Source of the DNA: Profundicola sp048268105
Lineage (GTDB): Bacteria; Bacteroidota; Bacteroidia; Flavobacteriales; Weeksellaceae
DNA: 64,000 nt
Reading direction: 5' to 3'
Assembly: GCA_048268105.1 (NCBI GenBank)
Contig: JBLWWH010000010.1
Coordinates: 37,236-101,235 of the forward strand
The number at the start of each line of letters is the position of its first letter. Position 1 is the stretch's first letter. A model generated the notes under the pieces. That model saw nothing but the letters and a program-made list of their open reading frames with translations, made no database searches and was not told the origin of the DNA. Positions 1-9,347 of the stretch are shown one piece after another. Both the position numbers and the translations under genes were made by a program.

Positions 1-214
1 CGTAAAAGTTTTCCTCCTTTAAATCGAAGACTTCGATGCTTTGAGAAATAATAAAAACGAGAAGAAGTTTGACTTTTTCTTTATCCTTAGCTGTAAGCTC
101 TGTGTTACTAGTAAGGCTATCAATAACTTCGATAGTTTTCTGTAAACCAAATTTCCCAATTAGAGAATCGATACTCTGTTGTAAATCGTGGTAATCGTGT
201 GCTGTCTTTTTCAT
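1..214 (-). CDS. Hypothetical protein, cut by the window edge
   Basis: An ATG at 214 opens a frame that stays open to the left edge, giving 71 residues starting MKKTAHDYHDLQQSID. The visible part is charged and helical, with a hydrophobic stretch near residues 49-57 (VKLLLVFII). I do not recognise a family. It lies 154 bases downstream of the 369-1463 gene on the same strand. That gap (215-368) is AT-rich and I see no gene in it. Confidence 0.6.
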   Translation of the reverse strand, partial: MKKTAHDYHDLQQSIDSLIGKFGLQKTIEVIDSLTSNTELTAKDKEKVKLLLVFIISQSIEVFDLKEENFY

Positions 215-368
215 TAGGCAATCGCCAAATTGTTTGACAGGCAAACTACTAAAAGTTGTTTTTCAATTTATTTACAAAAAGTTTATAGAAGATTTACATT
301 TGTTTATTTTAGGTTATTGTTTTCTCGATTAACTTAAAAAAACAGTCAATCTATCTATGGTTCTAGTA

Positions 369-1463
369 TTATTCAAGAAGTTTATCATCAATTAATGGAT
401 CTAGAGAATCAGCTTTGTTCTTGGCCCATTGAATCCATTTATTGGTTTCTAAATCGATTTGATTATTCTCATTCGCCTTTGTCTCAACAGCAAGAATATA
501 ATCTCTTAAAATATTAGCCTTATTCCATTTTTCGCTATTAGACATAAGCTTTTCAAACCTTTCATTTTCTAATTCAGTTATCCGAATCTGATTAAGTTTT
601 TTTTCATTTTCTATGTCTTGAATATACTTTTCTTCTCTTTGTTTTTTTCTGATATCGTGCCAGTATTGACAGTTTTGTTCGATCCATACTAGAATCTCAG
701 GAATCACATCTTCTATTCTTTTGTTTTTTCCATCAACCCAATTTTTACGACTATAAGATGGTCCTGCTTGAAATTCAAGTTTATTTGTCTTTACCCATTG
801 ATTTCCTCCATATCTGTTATCATCTTTTTCTCTTATTCTATTAACCTTTTGCCTAAGGTTTATTTCTGTTGTTTGTCCAAACATCTCAACGAAACACTCA
901 TGATTCCTGAAGCTTACTGAGTAATTATTTTTGTAAAGATTAACAATTATTGTGTTCATAATCCTAAGAGCTCTCTTTCTCAATTGTTTATCAGTATGAA
1001 CAGGCAATATTTCATTGTAAATCTCTCGTTGAGCAGTATAATCAGTTTTTGATAATTTATCATAATCCTGTAATCTGCTTTTCGTTTTTATAATAAGTGG
1101 ATGTGGATTTTTCAAAGTCAACGGAACTGTGAAATCAAAAGATTTATCTTTCTTTATTTCATAAATCCTTTTATGGAATGGAGACGTTAAAAACGGAATA
1201 TCTTCATCTCCTTCACCTCTTTTTATTAGTTGATATACATTTTTTGTTTCCTTATCACTTTCAGGTAAATCAACCACTGTAATAGGTTTATTATGTTTGA
1301 TTTTTTGCCAATGCCCACTGCTGGGTTGTGGCACATTATGGTATTTGCATAATTTTCTTAAATCAGTAGTGGAAATTCGAAACTCTTTGGAAATAGCTGT
1401 AGTTGATTTGGACCAAACTAATTCGTAAAGTTCTTTTCGAGTGATTGTATGATTCTTATTCAA
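369..1463 (-). CDS. HTH-domain protein of unknown function, 364 aa
   Basis: Residues about 11-45 (ELYELVWSKSTTAISKEF, then a second helix up to HNVP) look like a helix-turn-helix unit of a type common at the N-terminus of uncharacterised bacterial proteins. The rest is charged, with basic and coiled segments around residues 265-310. I chose the TTG start at 1463 because no earlier ATG exists and the HTH begins almost at once. It overlaps the stop of the upstream 85-residue gene by 8 nt, which suggests translational coupling. It is the last complete gene of the long minus-strand row. A DNA-binding or regulatory role is inferred from the HTH only; no catalytic motif is visible. Confidence 0.75.
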   Translation of the reverse strand: MNKNHTITRKELYELVWSKSTTAISKEFRISTTDLRKLCKYHNVPQPSSGHWQKIKHNKPITVVDLPESDKETKNVYQLIKRGEGDEDIPFLTSPFHKRIYEIKKDKSFDFTVPLTLKNPHPLIIKTKSRLQDYDKLSKTDYTAQREIYNEILPVHTDKQLRKRALRIMNTIIVNLYKNNYSVSFRNHECFVEMFGQTTEINLRQKVNRIREKDDNRYGGNQWVKTNKLEFQAGPSYSRKNWVDGKNKRIEDVIPEILVWIEQNCQYWHDIRKKQREEKYIQDIENEKKLNQIRITELENERFEKLMSNSEKWNKANILRDYILAVETKANENNQIDLETNKWIQWAKNKADSLDPLIDDKLLE

Positions 1464-1713
1464 TTTTAGTAAGCAATTGATTTTTAGCTCTTAAATATAA
1501 GCGCCCATTAGTTTTCTTACAGACTTTTACGTTTTCTGCAATAAAGTGCGTGCCAACTTTATATTGTTCTCTGAATTTTTTTAGGCATTCTATAACTATT
1601 GTATCTGGCACTATTTGATTTGGTAAAGGCCGAACTCGAATTCGATTGGTTTCCTTATCTAAAAAGGATTCACACTTAATATTATCGATATATGTACCTA
1701 TAATTAATTTCAT
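1456..1713 (-). CDS. Small hypothetical protein, 85 aa
   Basis: The ATG start at 1713 lies 9 nt from the stop of the phospholipase-D-fold gene, and the 3' end overlaps the next gene by 8 nt, so it is firmly within the operon. The sequence is mixed and probably beta-rich (KLIIGTYIDNIKCESFLD, then IRVRPLPNQIVPDTIVIE), with no membrane helix and no signal peptide. I do not recognise a family. Its tight coupling to both neighbours suggests it works with the PLD-fold protein or the HTH protein. Confidence 0.7.
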   Translation of the reverse strand: MKLIIGTYIDNIKCESFLDKETNRIRVRPLPNQIVPDTIVIECLKKFREQYKVGTHFIAENVKVCKKTNGRLYLRAKNQLLTKIE

Positions 1714-1722
1714 TTTTTTTAC

Positions 1723-4419
1723 TTAATTAAACACCTTAACCTTTTTTGATATGTAAACAGTTTTATAAACACCTCCATCATCTTCTTTTAAGTCCCTATT
1801 TAAAATAGGCGAATAAAATTCCAATTTTGCATCTTTTAGAACTTTACGAATCATTCCGAAACCCATTACTTTACTGAAAACAATGCTATTAACTAATTGA
1901 GCATTTACTTGCGTACCGCTTAAAGTGCATTCAATTAAGATTTCTTCAAATTTTAAATACTCATTACAAAAACTCCAGTCCAACATTTTGTTAGGCAGGT
2001 CTATATTTCCAATTTGTAATGCAGACAGATTGAGAATATCATAGATATTGAGTAATACCAATTCCTTCCAGTAGGAAAATTTACTATTCCATACTAGCTT
2101 ATTAATTAATTGATTACTCAGAATTATCAACTTTAATTTTTGTGATTCATCAACAGTAAATTCAAAAGATTTTAATGAAATCATAATTTGACTCAAGCCT
2201 AAATCTATAAAATCAAATAACCAACTCTTCGAGGTGTAATCTTGAATATATTTATTTGATATAATTGAATGTCTAAAAGTTATGGGTTCTGATGGAGTAT
2301 CAACTAATCTAAAGGCTTTATTACTATTTTCTACGAATATGATAAATGTGGTTAGCAGGACGTAATCGACATAATAGCTGACTTCATAATTTGATGAGTT
2401 GATTTGTGATTCTAAACGTTTCAACCCAAACTTACGTTCCAATTTGTGTAAATCATCTAGCTGTTTATAATGAACTTTAACTTGAGATAGTTCTTCAAGA
2501 TAGACTTCGTCCCAAAAATGTAACAGAATATGAAAGCCAACAAAGAGCGCATTAAGACTTTTTGTTTCCTGTGATACTTTATTAATCCTTCGATTATCAA
2601 TTAGAGTAGTAATCGCTTTAATTGTTTTCTCAATTTTACGGGCTATCCGTTGACCTTCACTCGCATTGATAAACGATTGGGTATGTTTTAAACTTGTTTC
2701 CTCATCCATGCCATCATCGCCAGCTTCAGTAGCTAGTTCTTCTGCATTGTCTGAAAGTTCTTCTGGATTCTCTCGTATTTTAAGAACGTCCAAAAACTCC
2801 TCGACCATTGAGGTTATGTTATCGCTTGTTACTCGCTCATCAAGACTAAGGCTTGCATTTTTATTGTATTCATTTTCAGAAATCAATTCGCCTTCATCTT
2901 CGGCAATTTCATTGTTTACCAATAAAGGAGCTTGAGATGTCGAGCTATCTTTAAAGACTCGTTCTTGATCTAAGAAATCTAATACCAACTCATAATTTAA
3001 AGAACTAAATATATCTAAATGCTCAAAACTCTGTAATCGAGCCAGACGTTCATCAGGATTAGACTTTTTGAGTGCGTTGACATTTTGAATCAATCCAAAG
3101 GTTGAGAGACGTTCTTCTGTAACTGAACTATATAATGCAACCTTAAAAATGCTTTCGATAATCTTAAGTGATGTCTGAATCGTTTTAGAATTGAATGATA
3201 TATCTATATTCTCAAGCAAGATATTATTACTATCAAACGTTTTCAATACACATTCGCTGGTAAGTTTTTTACTTAATGAAATATCAATGATCTGATCACT
3301 TAACTCGACGTGTTTAATTTTTAATAGATCTTTTGTGATTTCTAAATTGTCTGATTCTGCATTTACAGTATTTTTAATGTCAAGTGTTCCTCTTTTTGGA
3401 ATTTGAATACCTAATTCTTTTATAAAGTCTTTGGCTTTTTCAGTTCGTATAGTAATAACTGCTTCATCGTTTTTAAAGGCTCTATTACTTATTCCGTAGG
3501 CCTCTAAAGTTGCATTTGCACTTCCTAAAATAAATACTGTTTCTTCATCATATTCGATTTGGATAATCTTTGCGTGAAGTCGCTGTATGCTTTTAGAATT
3601 TTCTGTATTGATAACATTTTTCCAGTCAGAAAATTGACAAATACTTGATTGAAAGTCTACAGGTAGAATACCATTGCTAGTATCAACAACACAGTGTATT
3701 TCTTCAGGCGCCAAGTCATCAATAAGCTTTTGTAAGAACGCTCCAGCCCTGTTGTAATAAGGCGCAATTATTTTAATGCTTTTTGGCTTTCGCGAAAGCG
3801 TATTTATAACCTCGCTATACAATGACTTGGAGTTTTTCGTATAGAACAAACTATACTCAGAATCCTTAATGGTAGCTTTGCTATCTTGACTATCCTCTAA
3901 ATCTAATATCCATTGTGAATGCTGTGCGATCCAATTAATTTTAGTGAAGTTGATTCCTAAACTATGGGACGATAGTGACTGAATATACTGCCAAGCAGAT
4001 TTAAAAATAGGCTGTGCATTTAATCTTTTTTTTGACGTATAAAACGATGACCATATTTCATCATTATAGAGCAGACCACTCGAAGTGATATTACCACTAC
4101 CTATGGCTAAATATCCTTTCTCTTTTCCTGCTAAGAAAAGCATTTTAGGGTGGAAAGCTCCTGAGATACTAACTGGTGTAATACTGTAATTTGCGTTAAA
4201 CTTTTTAAGACTATCGCCCAAGTGTGATGCGAGATACTTTTCTAGCATTGAAGCATCTACAAATAAATTTATGTTTGTAATCCCTGCACCTCGTAATCTT
4301 GGTAATATGAGCTGTTCAAAAAAAGCAAGGTCAATGCTGTAGCTTGTAATCACGCAACTATGGTACTTGTTCTTTCCCGTACCTATAAGCTCCAAAATAT
4401 TAGATCTTTCTATTTTCAT
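1723..4419 (-). CDS. Phospholipase-D-fold (putative nuclease) protein, 898 aa
   Basis: Two HxK-type half-sites of the PLD superfamily are visible: FHPKMLFLAG followed by IGSGN near residues 88-110, and RLHAKIIQIE followed by LGSAN near residues 280-305. PLD-fold enzymes cleave phosphodiesters through a covalent histidine intermediate, and defence-linked members are usually nucleases or helicase partners. The C-terminal two thirds has no recognisable motif but includes an acidic, Ser/Glu-rich stretch at about 510-580. The canonical Asp after HxK is not obvious, so activity is uncertain. The ATG shares one base with the stop of the upstream 524-residue gene. Function is inferred from the fold; DISARM also carries a PLD protein (DrmC), but that one is much shorter. 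Confidence 0.75.
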   Translation of the reverse strand: MKIERSNILELIGTGKNKYHSCVITSYSIDLAFFEQLILPRLRGAGITNINLFVDASMLEKYLASHLGDSLKKFNANYSITPVSISGAFHPKMLFLAGKEKGYLAIGSGNITSSGLLYNDEIWSSFYTSKKRLNAQPIFKSAWQYIQSLSSHSLGINFTKINWIAQHSQWILDLEDSQDSKATIKDSEYSLFYTKNSKSLYSEVINTLSRKPKSIKIIAPYYNRAGAFLQKLIDDLAPEEIHCVVDTSNGILPVDFQSSICQFSDWKNVINTENSKSIQRLHAKIIQIEYDEETVFILGSANATLEAYGISNRAFKNDEAVITIRTEKAKDFIKELGIQIPKRGTLDIKNTVNAESDNLEITKDLLKIKHVELSDQIIDISLSKKLTSECVLKTFDSNNILLENIDISFNSKTIQTSLKIIESIFKVALYSSVTEERLSTFGLIQNVNALKKSNPDERLARLQSFEHLDIFSSLNYELVLDFLDQERVFKDSSTSQAPLLVNNEIAEDEGELISENEYNKNASLSLDERVTSDNITSMVEEFLDVLKIRENPEELSDNAEELATEAGDDGMDEETSLKHTQSFINASEGQRIARKIEKTIKAITTLIDNRRINKVSQETKSLNALFVGFHILLHFWDEVYLEELSQVKVHYKQLDDLHKLERKFGLKRLESQINSSNYEVSYYVDYVLLTTFIIFVENSNKAFRLVDTPSEPITFRHSIISNKYIQDYTSKSWLFDFIDLGLSQIMISLKSFEFTVDESQKLKLIILSNQLINKLVWNSKFSYWKELVLLNIYDILNLSALQIGNIDLPNKMLDWSFCNEYLKFEEILIECTLSGTQVNAQLVNSIVFSKVMGFGMIRKVLKDAKLEFYSPILNRDLKEDDGGVYKTVYISKKVKVFN
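3786..3799. repeat. Iterated palindrome GCTTTCGCGAAAGC
   Basis: Exact 14-bp copy inside the PLD-fold gene, where it codes in the LSRK frame. Near-matches to the core 12-mer lie at 5396-5407, 39406-39417 and 51859-51870, each one base off. Confidence 0.8.
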
Positions 4420-5993
4420 TAGGCAAGCACTTTTAAATGTTCTTGTCCTTTTTCAGTTAGCGTTGTACTATCTGTATCTATAATGCTTAAATCACGCATA
4501 AAGTCAACGAGTGTATGGATTCTTGGCGAGGAGTAATCATACATAAAATGATCTACTAATCTTATCATACCGTCCTCTCTGTAAAATTTTGCGCTGTTCT
4601 GTGTTGCGTTTAATTTTCTTAGCGCTACAAAGTGATGTCTGTTAATCACGTTGCGAGTAAGAAAATATCTTATAAACTCCTTGACAGTTAGATCTTGTTT
4701 TGATTTAAAGTCATCATAAGAAACAAGAAAACTACTAGCTGTATGGATTTTAAATCTATTTGAAATTTCTAAGAGCTCATCTTTACTTACGCTATTTTCC
4801 AGAACTAATTTCTGGATTGCAATAAGGGCATACTGTATTTTGATATAAGGATTTTGCTCCTTTTTTGAAAAGTATACTAATTCTTGAATTGATTGCTCAG
4901 TGAAGCTCGTTTTAAAAAATAAATCTGAATTTTCGCCAATATCATCTCCTTCAAACAAGCCAAGAACTTTTGAAATAATGTGGTCAACTAATTCAATCTC
5001 GTCTATCCAATTATTCTTGGACTGTTTATCTAAGATTTTTAGAAAAGCATCTAAACAACCGGTACTTGATACACTCCAAAACTGTTCAACAATAAAGAAA
5101 TACCAAAGTTTTTGTGAGGTAGAGTAATCATCATTCCAACCATCGCTATAAATAGAGAAAGGAACATTCAATTGTTCGTATTTTGCCTCACTATCATTTA
5201 CATCTACATTAGACAGTAAAAGCTTAATAGTATCTTTTCTAAAATAAGTCTCGTCACTTTCTTTAGGACGGTCTACACCAGAAAAGAGCTGCCATAATAG
5301 CTGTTGCTCTTTACTATCAATAGGTATGTTAAGCATATTAAATTCACTACTCAATATCTCTAAGTCCGTCTTAGTAACAAAATTGTTTTCTATCGCTTTC
5401 GCGAAAACGTGAGATGTATTAGAAATATTCAATCCAAAAGCATCGGCTAGTTGCTTACCAGAAACTTTAGTTTCGTGCTGAAAATCGGTGCGTACATACA
5501 ATCCTTCCTTATCGCCTTGATCGCCCAAAACACCCATTTGTTTTATAGAACTAATGTAATACTGGCCAAGTACTCCTCGTGGATTTTTCCAATAAGATCC
5601 TTCACTTTTAGATCCTTCCTGTGTTCCTTTTGTCAGGTCAATAATTTCGTCACTCTCTGAATAAATTGATAACGCTTTTGTAATACCAGGAACACCACTT
5701 AGTTCTTTATGCGCAGCTACTAATGATAGTAAAAACTCTGCTCGTCTTAGATAATTGTTTTGTTTACTTCTGGATGTGGTTCTTATCTGAGAAGCATACC
5801 AATCAAAAAACCAACAGTAAAAAGAATAATAGCGTATGCGACCAGTTACGTTGTTAAGACCAGGTAACAGCAAATCAAAAATACGCTCACTTGTAAGGTT
5901 TAATCCTAGTTGATCTAGGCCTGATATTGGGTAATGTGGTTTGCCTAAAAAAGGTGCTTTTACTTGTGCTGTTTCAAATTGTCTTATGCTCAT
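4419..5993 (-). CDS. Conserved protein of unknown function, 524 aa
   Basis: The protein starts MSIRQFETAQVKAPFLGKP at an ATG and has an aromatic-rich region near residues 50-70 (RIRYYSFYCWFFDW). It shows no signal peptide, clear membrane helix or NTPase motif. The pattern suggests a soluble, alpha-helical protein. It is coupled to the PLD-fold gene (1-nt overlap) and lies 11 nt after the 334-residue gene, so these three probably act together. I do not recognise the family; a target-recognition or adaptor role beside the PLD enzyme is a guess. Confidence 0.75.
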   Translation of the reverse strand: MSIRQFETAQVKAPFLGKPHYPISGLDQLGLNLTSERIFDLLLPGLNNVTGRIRYYSFYCWFFDWYASQIRTTSRSKQNNYLRRAEFLLSLVAAHKELSGVPGITKALSIYSESDEIIDLTKGTQEGSKSEGSYWKNPRGVLGQYYISSIKQMGVLGDQGDKEGLYVRTDFQHETKVSGKQLADAFGLNISNTSHVFAKAIENNFVTKTDLEILSSEFNMLNIPIDSKEQQLLWQLFSGVDRPKESDETYFRKDTIKLLLSNVDVNDSEAKYEQLNVPFSIYSDGWNDDYSTSQKLWYFFIVEQFWSVSSTGCLDAFLKILDKQSKNNWIDEIELVDHIISKVLGLFEGDDIGENSDLFFKTSFTEQSIQELVYFSKKEQNPYIKIQYALIAIQKLVLENSVSKDELLEISNRFKIHTASSFLVSYDDFKSKQDLTVKEFIRYFLTRNVINRHHFVALRKLNATQNSAKFYREDGMIRLVDHFMYDYSSPRIHTLVDFMRDLSIIDTDSTTLTEKGQEHLKVLA

Positions 5994-6004
5994 CTATTAT
6001 AATT

Positions 6005-7009
6005 TCATTTCTTCTTTCTTCCGTATTTTTTGATAACATCTAAATGCACATTATGAAGACGAAGATGATTTTCCAATGAGTATTCAGTACCGCCAGTTTC
6101 GGACTGTTCAAAATGTTCTGGTAGTGGCTTATACTTTTCCATTAGGCCGTTATATAATCCGTCAAGTTTTTCAAAATAATCCATCACATATTCATAGCCA
6201 GAAATATCTATTTCGAGTCTAAGCGCATCTGAATTATAAGTTACTATTGAATCTTCACGCCAATTTTCGGATAATTCAAAGTAAACAGTTCCATAGTGAT
6301 TGTTTTGATTTTTGTAAAACCAGATGAGTTGCTCCCTTTCTGTTTTTGCAAGATGGTAATTGATAAGAGCTTCCGTAGCTTGTTCTGCTGCAGCTTTCAG
6401 TTTGAAAATGTTATCAAATTGAGATGCTAAGTTGAATGCCTTGCCGTATAATTTGTAATCAAAGGAGGTAAATGGCCCTAACTGGTCAATTGTATTACTT
6501 AAATAATCATAGTTGCTATACCAATTTACAAATTCATCGTATAGGATAGGACTTTTAATATTTTTTGACTCCGTTTTAAGTGATTGGTACTGTTGTTTAA
6601 TCAAAGTATATTCAGTGGATGGTTTAAATAAAAGGTGCTCATCTTTATAAAAACTAAAGCCTAAGTCCATTGATTTTTCAAGATCCGTAAAGTTAGTGAG
6701 CTTATTACATACGTAGATGTCATCTGCCGTCTCTCCATCTTTACTTTCAATAAACAAGTCTAAATAGTATCCAGTATTAGATAAAAAGGTCATTCCTTCA
6801 CAACCTTTGTTGCAAGAACCACAAATACCAAAAAACACATCATCAAATGAATGGCAATCGTCACGCTTGGCTTGATTAAATTTCTTTTCTAATTTTTCAA
6901 GGAAAAGAGATTTAGACACATCTTGATATGGTTTATCATCTTCGAGAAGTTCTTTTAGAGAAGCTATGTCGAAGTCTTTAATGGCTTGAGTAATTAGGTT
7001 TATTTGCAT
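6005..7009 (-). CDS. Cysteine-cluster hypothetical protein, 334 aa
   Basis: Cysteines at about residues 52, 62, 65 and 69 (GICGSCNKGCEG) could bind zinc. The rest is rich in aromatic and acidic residues with no membrane helix. It starts at ATG 7009 after a 50-nt gap, the largest in the minus-strand row, so it may be the first gene of a subunit (7009 to 369) with its own promoter or read-through from upstream. It lies 11 nt before the 524-residue gene. No family recognised. Confidence 0.72.
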   Translation of the reverse strand: MQINLITQAIKDFDIASLKELLEDDKPYQDVSKSLFLEKLEKKFNQAKRDDCHSFDDVFFGICGSCNKGCEGMTFLSNTGYYLDLFIESKDGETADDIYVCNKLTNFTDLEKSMDLGFSFYKDEHLLFKPSTEYTLIKQQYQSLKTESKNIKSPILYDEFVNWYSNYDYLSNTIDQLGPFTSFDYKLYGKAFNLASQFDNIFKLKAAAEQATEALINYHLAKTEREQLIWFYKNQNNHYGTVYFELSENWREDSIVTYNSDALRLEIDISGYEYVMDYFEKLDGLYNGLMEKYKPLPEHFEQSETGGTEYSLENHLRLHNVHLDVIKKYGRKKK

Positions 7010-7059
7010 CTATGATTGGAAAATACTTTACGTTCTAGAAATTAATGTGAAATTAGAAT

Positions 7060-7980
7060 CTACTGAAACCTTATATAAACGGGTAAGTGATCTGATAAGT
7101 TTCTCGCTGCACTAAGATTATCACAAGTTTTAACAAAATCAAGACTCCCAGATTCTATAACTTTAATATTGGGAGTGTAAAAAATATTATCAATTGAGTG
7201 ATTCAAATAATTCCCTGATTTACATTTTGTTTTTAATGTTGTAGGTGTATTTTCAAGAGCATTAACAAACCCTCGGCTGTAAAAATTATCCCATACTGGT
7301 TGTTGTTCATCAAGATTAAAATCCCCAGCAATAATTATACTTTCACTTTCTAATCTTTCTTTGTAGTTTTTGAGATGTACTATTTCCTCTTCTGGGCTAT
7401 CATCGTGTTTTCTAGAGTGATAATTCACGAGAGTTATTGTTTTGGATTGATTCTTTAAAGTGAAATTACCGATATAAGGCTCTCGATAACATAAATCCTC
7501 AAGCTCCGAATCCAAGTAGGGTTTTCCTTTTACTGAAATTTTAGAAGTCTTCCAAAGAAAGCCATATCGTTCACTCATTTTAGCAGATGGACTCTTTGTT
7601 GGGTTACTTACATAATAGTCCCATTTCGAGCCTAATCTATTTAGCTCATCAATAATTTTGGCGACAGCCTGAATACCTGCTGGATCTTTCCCTACAATCT
7701 CTTGAATTAAAACAATATCAAAATCTCTAATAACTTCAGCTATCAAAGCTATCTCTTCTGAATTTTTGGTTCTTCCTAAGTCTCTTATATTCCAACTAGC
7801 AAGAGAGAATATTTCATATTCAGTATTAATCTCTGAGAAACGTTCTCTTTTTTTATTTATTTCTAGTGCAGGATTCTCATTTTTATCGAGATTCTCGTAG
7901 TACTTAGATGTCTTAGATTGACAACTACAAAGTATGAATACCAGAAATAAGAGACTTGCTTTAAAAGTTTTATATACCAT
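7060..7980 (-). CDS. Endonuclease/exonuclease/phosphatase-family lipoprotein
   Basis: A signal peptide ends in a lipobox (VFILCSCQSK, residues 14-23), so the protein should be exported and lipid-anchored. The mature part carries the EEP (DNase I-like) signatures: SWNIRDLG near residue 62, LIQEI for the metal-binding Glu, IIIAGDFNLDE, a SIDNIFY block and a C-terminal SDHLPVY. This fold cleaves phosphodiesters, in nucleic acids or small molecules, with Mg2+. The gene overlaps the transglutaminase-like gene by 11 nt. An outward-facing nuclease in an operon with ion-driven membrane proteins suggests attack on DNA in or near the periplasm, but the substrate is unknown. Confidence 0.88.
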   Translation of the reverse strand: MVYKTFKASLLFLVFILCSCQSKTSKYYENLDKNENPALEINKKRERFSEINTEYEIFSLASWNIRDLGRTKNSEEIALIAEVIRDFDIVLIQEIVGKDPAGIQAVAKIIDELNRLGSKWDYYVSNPTKSPSAKMSERYGFLWKTSKISVKGKPYLDSELEDLCYREPYIGNFTLKNQSKTITLVNYHSRKHDDSPEEEIVHLKNYKERLESESIIIAGDFNLDEQQPVWDNFYSRGFVNALENTPTTLKTKCKSGNYLNHSIDNIFYTPNIKVIESGSLDFVKTCDNLSAARNLSDHLPVYIRFQ

Positions 7981-8713
7981 ATAAAACCCTTGCGTTATTT
8001 ATAAATCGATTGTGCTCTTGTCCTTTAAACCAATCTAGACTTATCCAATAAGCCCCATCAGATTTTCGATAATCAAATCCTCTTAAGTAAGGGTTATTAA
8101 TATCACTTTGTTTAATTTCAAATTCTGCAAAAGCGTGACCGTCTGTTCCATCGAAGCCTGCAGCAACTCTTGACTTTAAGCCAATTTGCCTAGCAAATGA
8201 GGCTAACAAAATAGAATAGTCATCGCAATCTCCAGGATATTTCCCTCGAAATTTTAATGAAATGGTTGCTTCTGCGGATCTCCAAGTATCGTTATCAGTT
8301 GCAGGATCGTAAATATAATGCCAGTTTTTACGAACGTGCTCTTTCATTTTAATAATCTGTTCTATTTGAGAGCCACTAGTATTAAGAGTTATAGTTAATT
8401 CTCTAACTTCTTTCAACACTAGACCTTCAACTTGAATTAATTTACCTTTTGCAGGACCAATTTTATTTTTGACCAAAGTCTCTTCTATATTTTTAGCTTC
8501 TTTTGGCGTTACTATGTCATCGATATCCTCAATAATAGGTTTTACATCCTTAACAATAGTATTAGGTATCGGAGTAGTTTGTTCCTTTTTAGACTCTTCT
8601 TTGGCCCTTGCAATAAGTGTATCTCTACCAGTCTTTGAAAACCCTGTACAGGAGGCGGTTAAAACTAAACTAACCATCAAAAATCCGATAACATTTTTAT
8701 TTTTTATTTTCAT
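7970..8713 (-). CDS. Transglutaminase-like lipoprotein, 247 aa
   Basis: An N-terminal signal peptide with lipobox (LTASCTGFSK) is followed by a charged linker and a transglutaminase/protease-like core. The core shows the catalytic-type Cys in PGDCDDYSILLASFAR, the His in GTDGHAFAEF and a later Asp (SDGAYWISLDW). Family members act as peptidases or cross-linkers, often on peptidoglycan peptides or envelope proteins. It overlaps the MotB-like gene by 17 nt and the nuclease lipoprotein by 11 nt. It is therefore probably a periplasm-facing part of the same machine, possibly opening or tethering cell wall. The substrate cannot be told from sequence. Confidence 0.85.
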   Translation of the reverse strand: MKIKNKNVIGFLMVSLVLTASCTGFSKTGRDTLIARAKEESKKEQTTPIPNTIVKDVKPIIEDIDDIVTPKEAKNIEETLVKNKIGPAKGKLIQVEGLVLKEVRELTITLNTSGSQIEQIIKMKEHVRKNWHYIYDPATDNDTWRSAEATISLKFRGKYPGDCDDYSILLASFARQIGLKSRVAAGFDGTDGHAFAEFEIKQSDINNPYLRGFDYRKSDGAYWISLDWFKGQEHNRFINNARVLYGI

Positions 8714-9347
8714 CTATTAGTTTTCCTACTTTAGAAGTTATTTGAATCGTAAATCTCTTATTTTTTTGTTCGTTACTATTATCTCTGGACTGACCAAAAT
8801 AACCGCTTCCCGCTATAATAATTTCACATTGCGGTGCTAACTTTCTAAAATCAATGCCTCTACTTGACCAATAATTATATAAAGCCAAGGCTCTTTGATA
8901 ACTTAGTATATAACCTCTATCTGGATCATTTTTGAAATTATCTTTATACCTTGCCGTATTCCCTTCAATTACTAATAGATAATCCACATTTGGATTATTA
9001 TTTATAACAGTCTCAAGTTGATTATAAAGTTCTTCACCAGCTTCAAATATTTTTTCCCTTTTATCTAATTGAATGTCTGTAATTTTTTTGCTGCCTGCTC
9101 TGAACTGCGCGTCAATTGAAAGTTTGTAACGTTTATTTAAATTGTCAAATTCAAAGTATTCTGGATCTAATGATTCTAACGCTTTTTGTATTTCTTCAAT
9201 TTTCTCTAGTTGAATTGCTTTAGTATTAGCATTTGCTAGTTCAATTTGTAATACAGAGAATGTTATTACATATAGAACTAACATGACGAAAAACAAACTG
9301 GTCATCAAATCTGCATAGCTCACCCAAAAGAAACCTGTCTTTTTCAT
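8697..9347 (-). CDS. MotB/OmpA-like membrane protein, 216 aa
   Basis: The N-terminus has the MotB/ZorB-type start FFWVSYADLMTSLFFVML, a single membrane helix carrying the Asp used for ion flow (D13). The C-terminal region resembles an OmpA-type peptidoglycan-binding domain: LLVIEGNTARY, LSYQRALALYNYW and the terminal NEQKNKRFTIQI. Such proteins anchor a stator to the cell wall and gate ions with a MotA/ExbB partner. That partner is encoded immediately upstream (1-nt overlap, ATG at 9347). At 216 residues it is close to ordinary MotB/ZorB length. Confidence 0.88.
   Translation of the reverse strand: MKKTGFFWVSYADLMTSLFFVMLVLYVITFSVLQIELANANTKAIQLEKIEEIQKALESLDPEYFEFDNLNKRYKLSIDAQFRAGSKKITDIQLDKREKIFEAGEELYNQLETVINNNPNVDYLLVIEGNTARYKDNFKNDPDRGYILSYQRALALYNYWSSRGIDFRKLAPQCEIIIAGSGYFGQSRDNSNEQKNKRFTIQITSKVGKLIDENKK

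Noticed and set aside
1..400. Left attachment site of the element
   Set aside because: I saw no copy of the tRNA-Arg 3' sequence near the left edge, so the left end is not claimed here.
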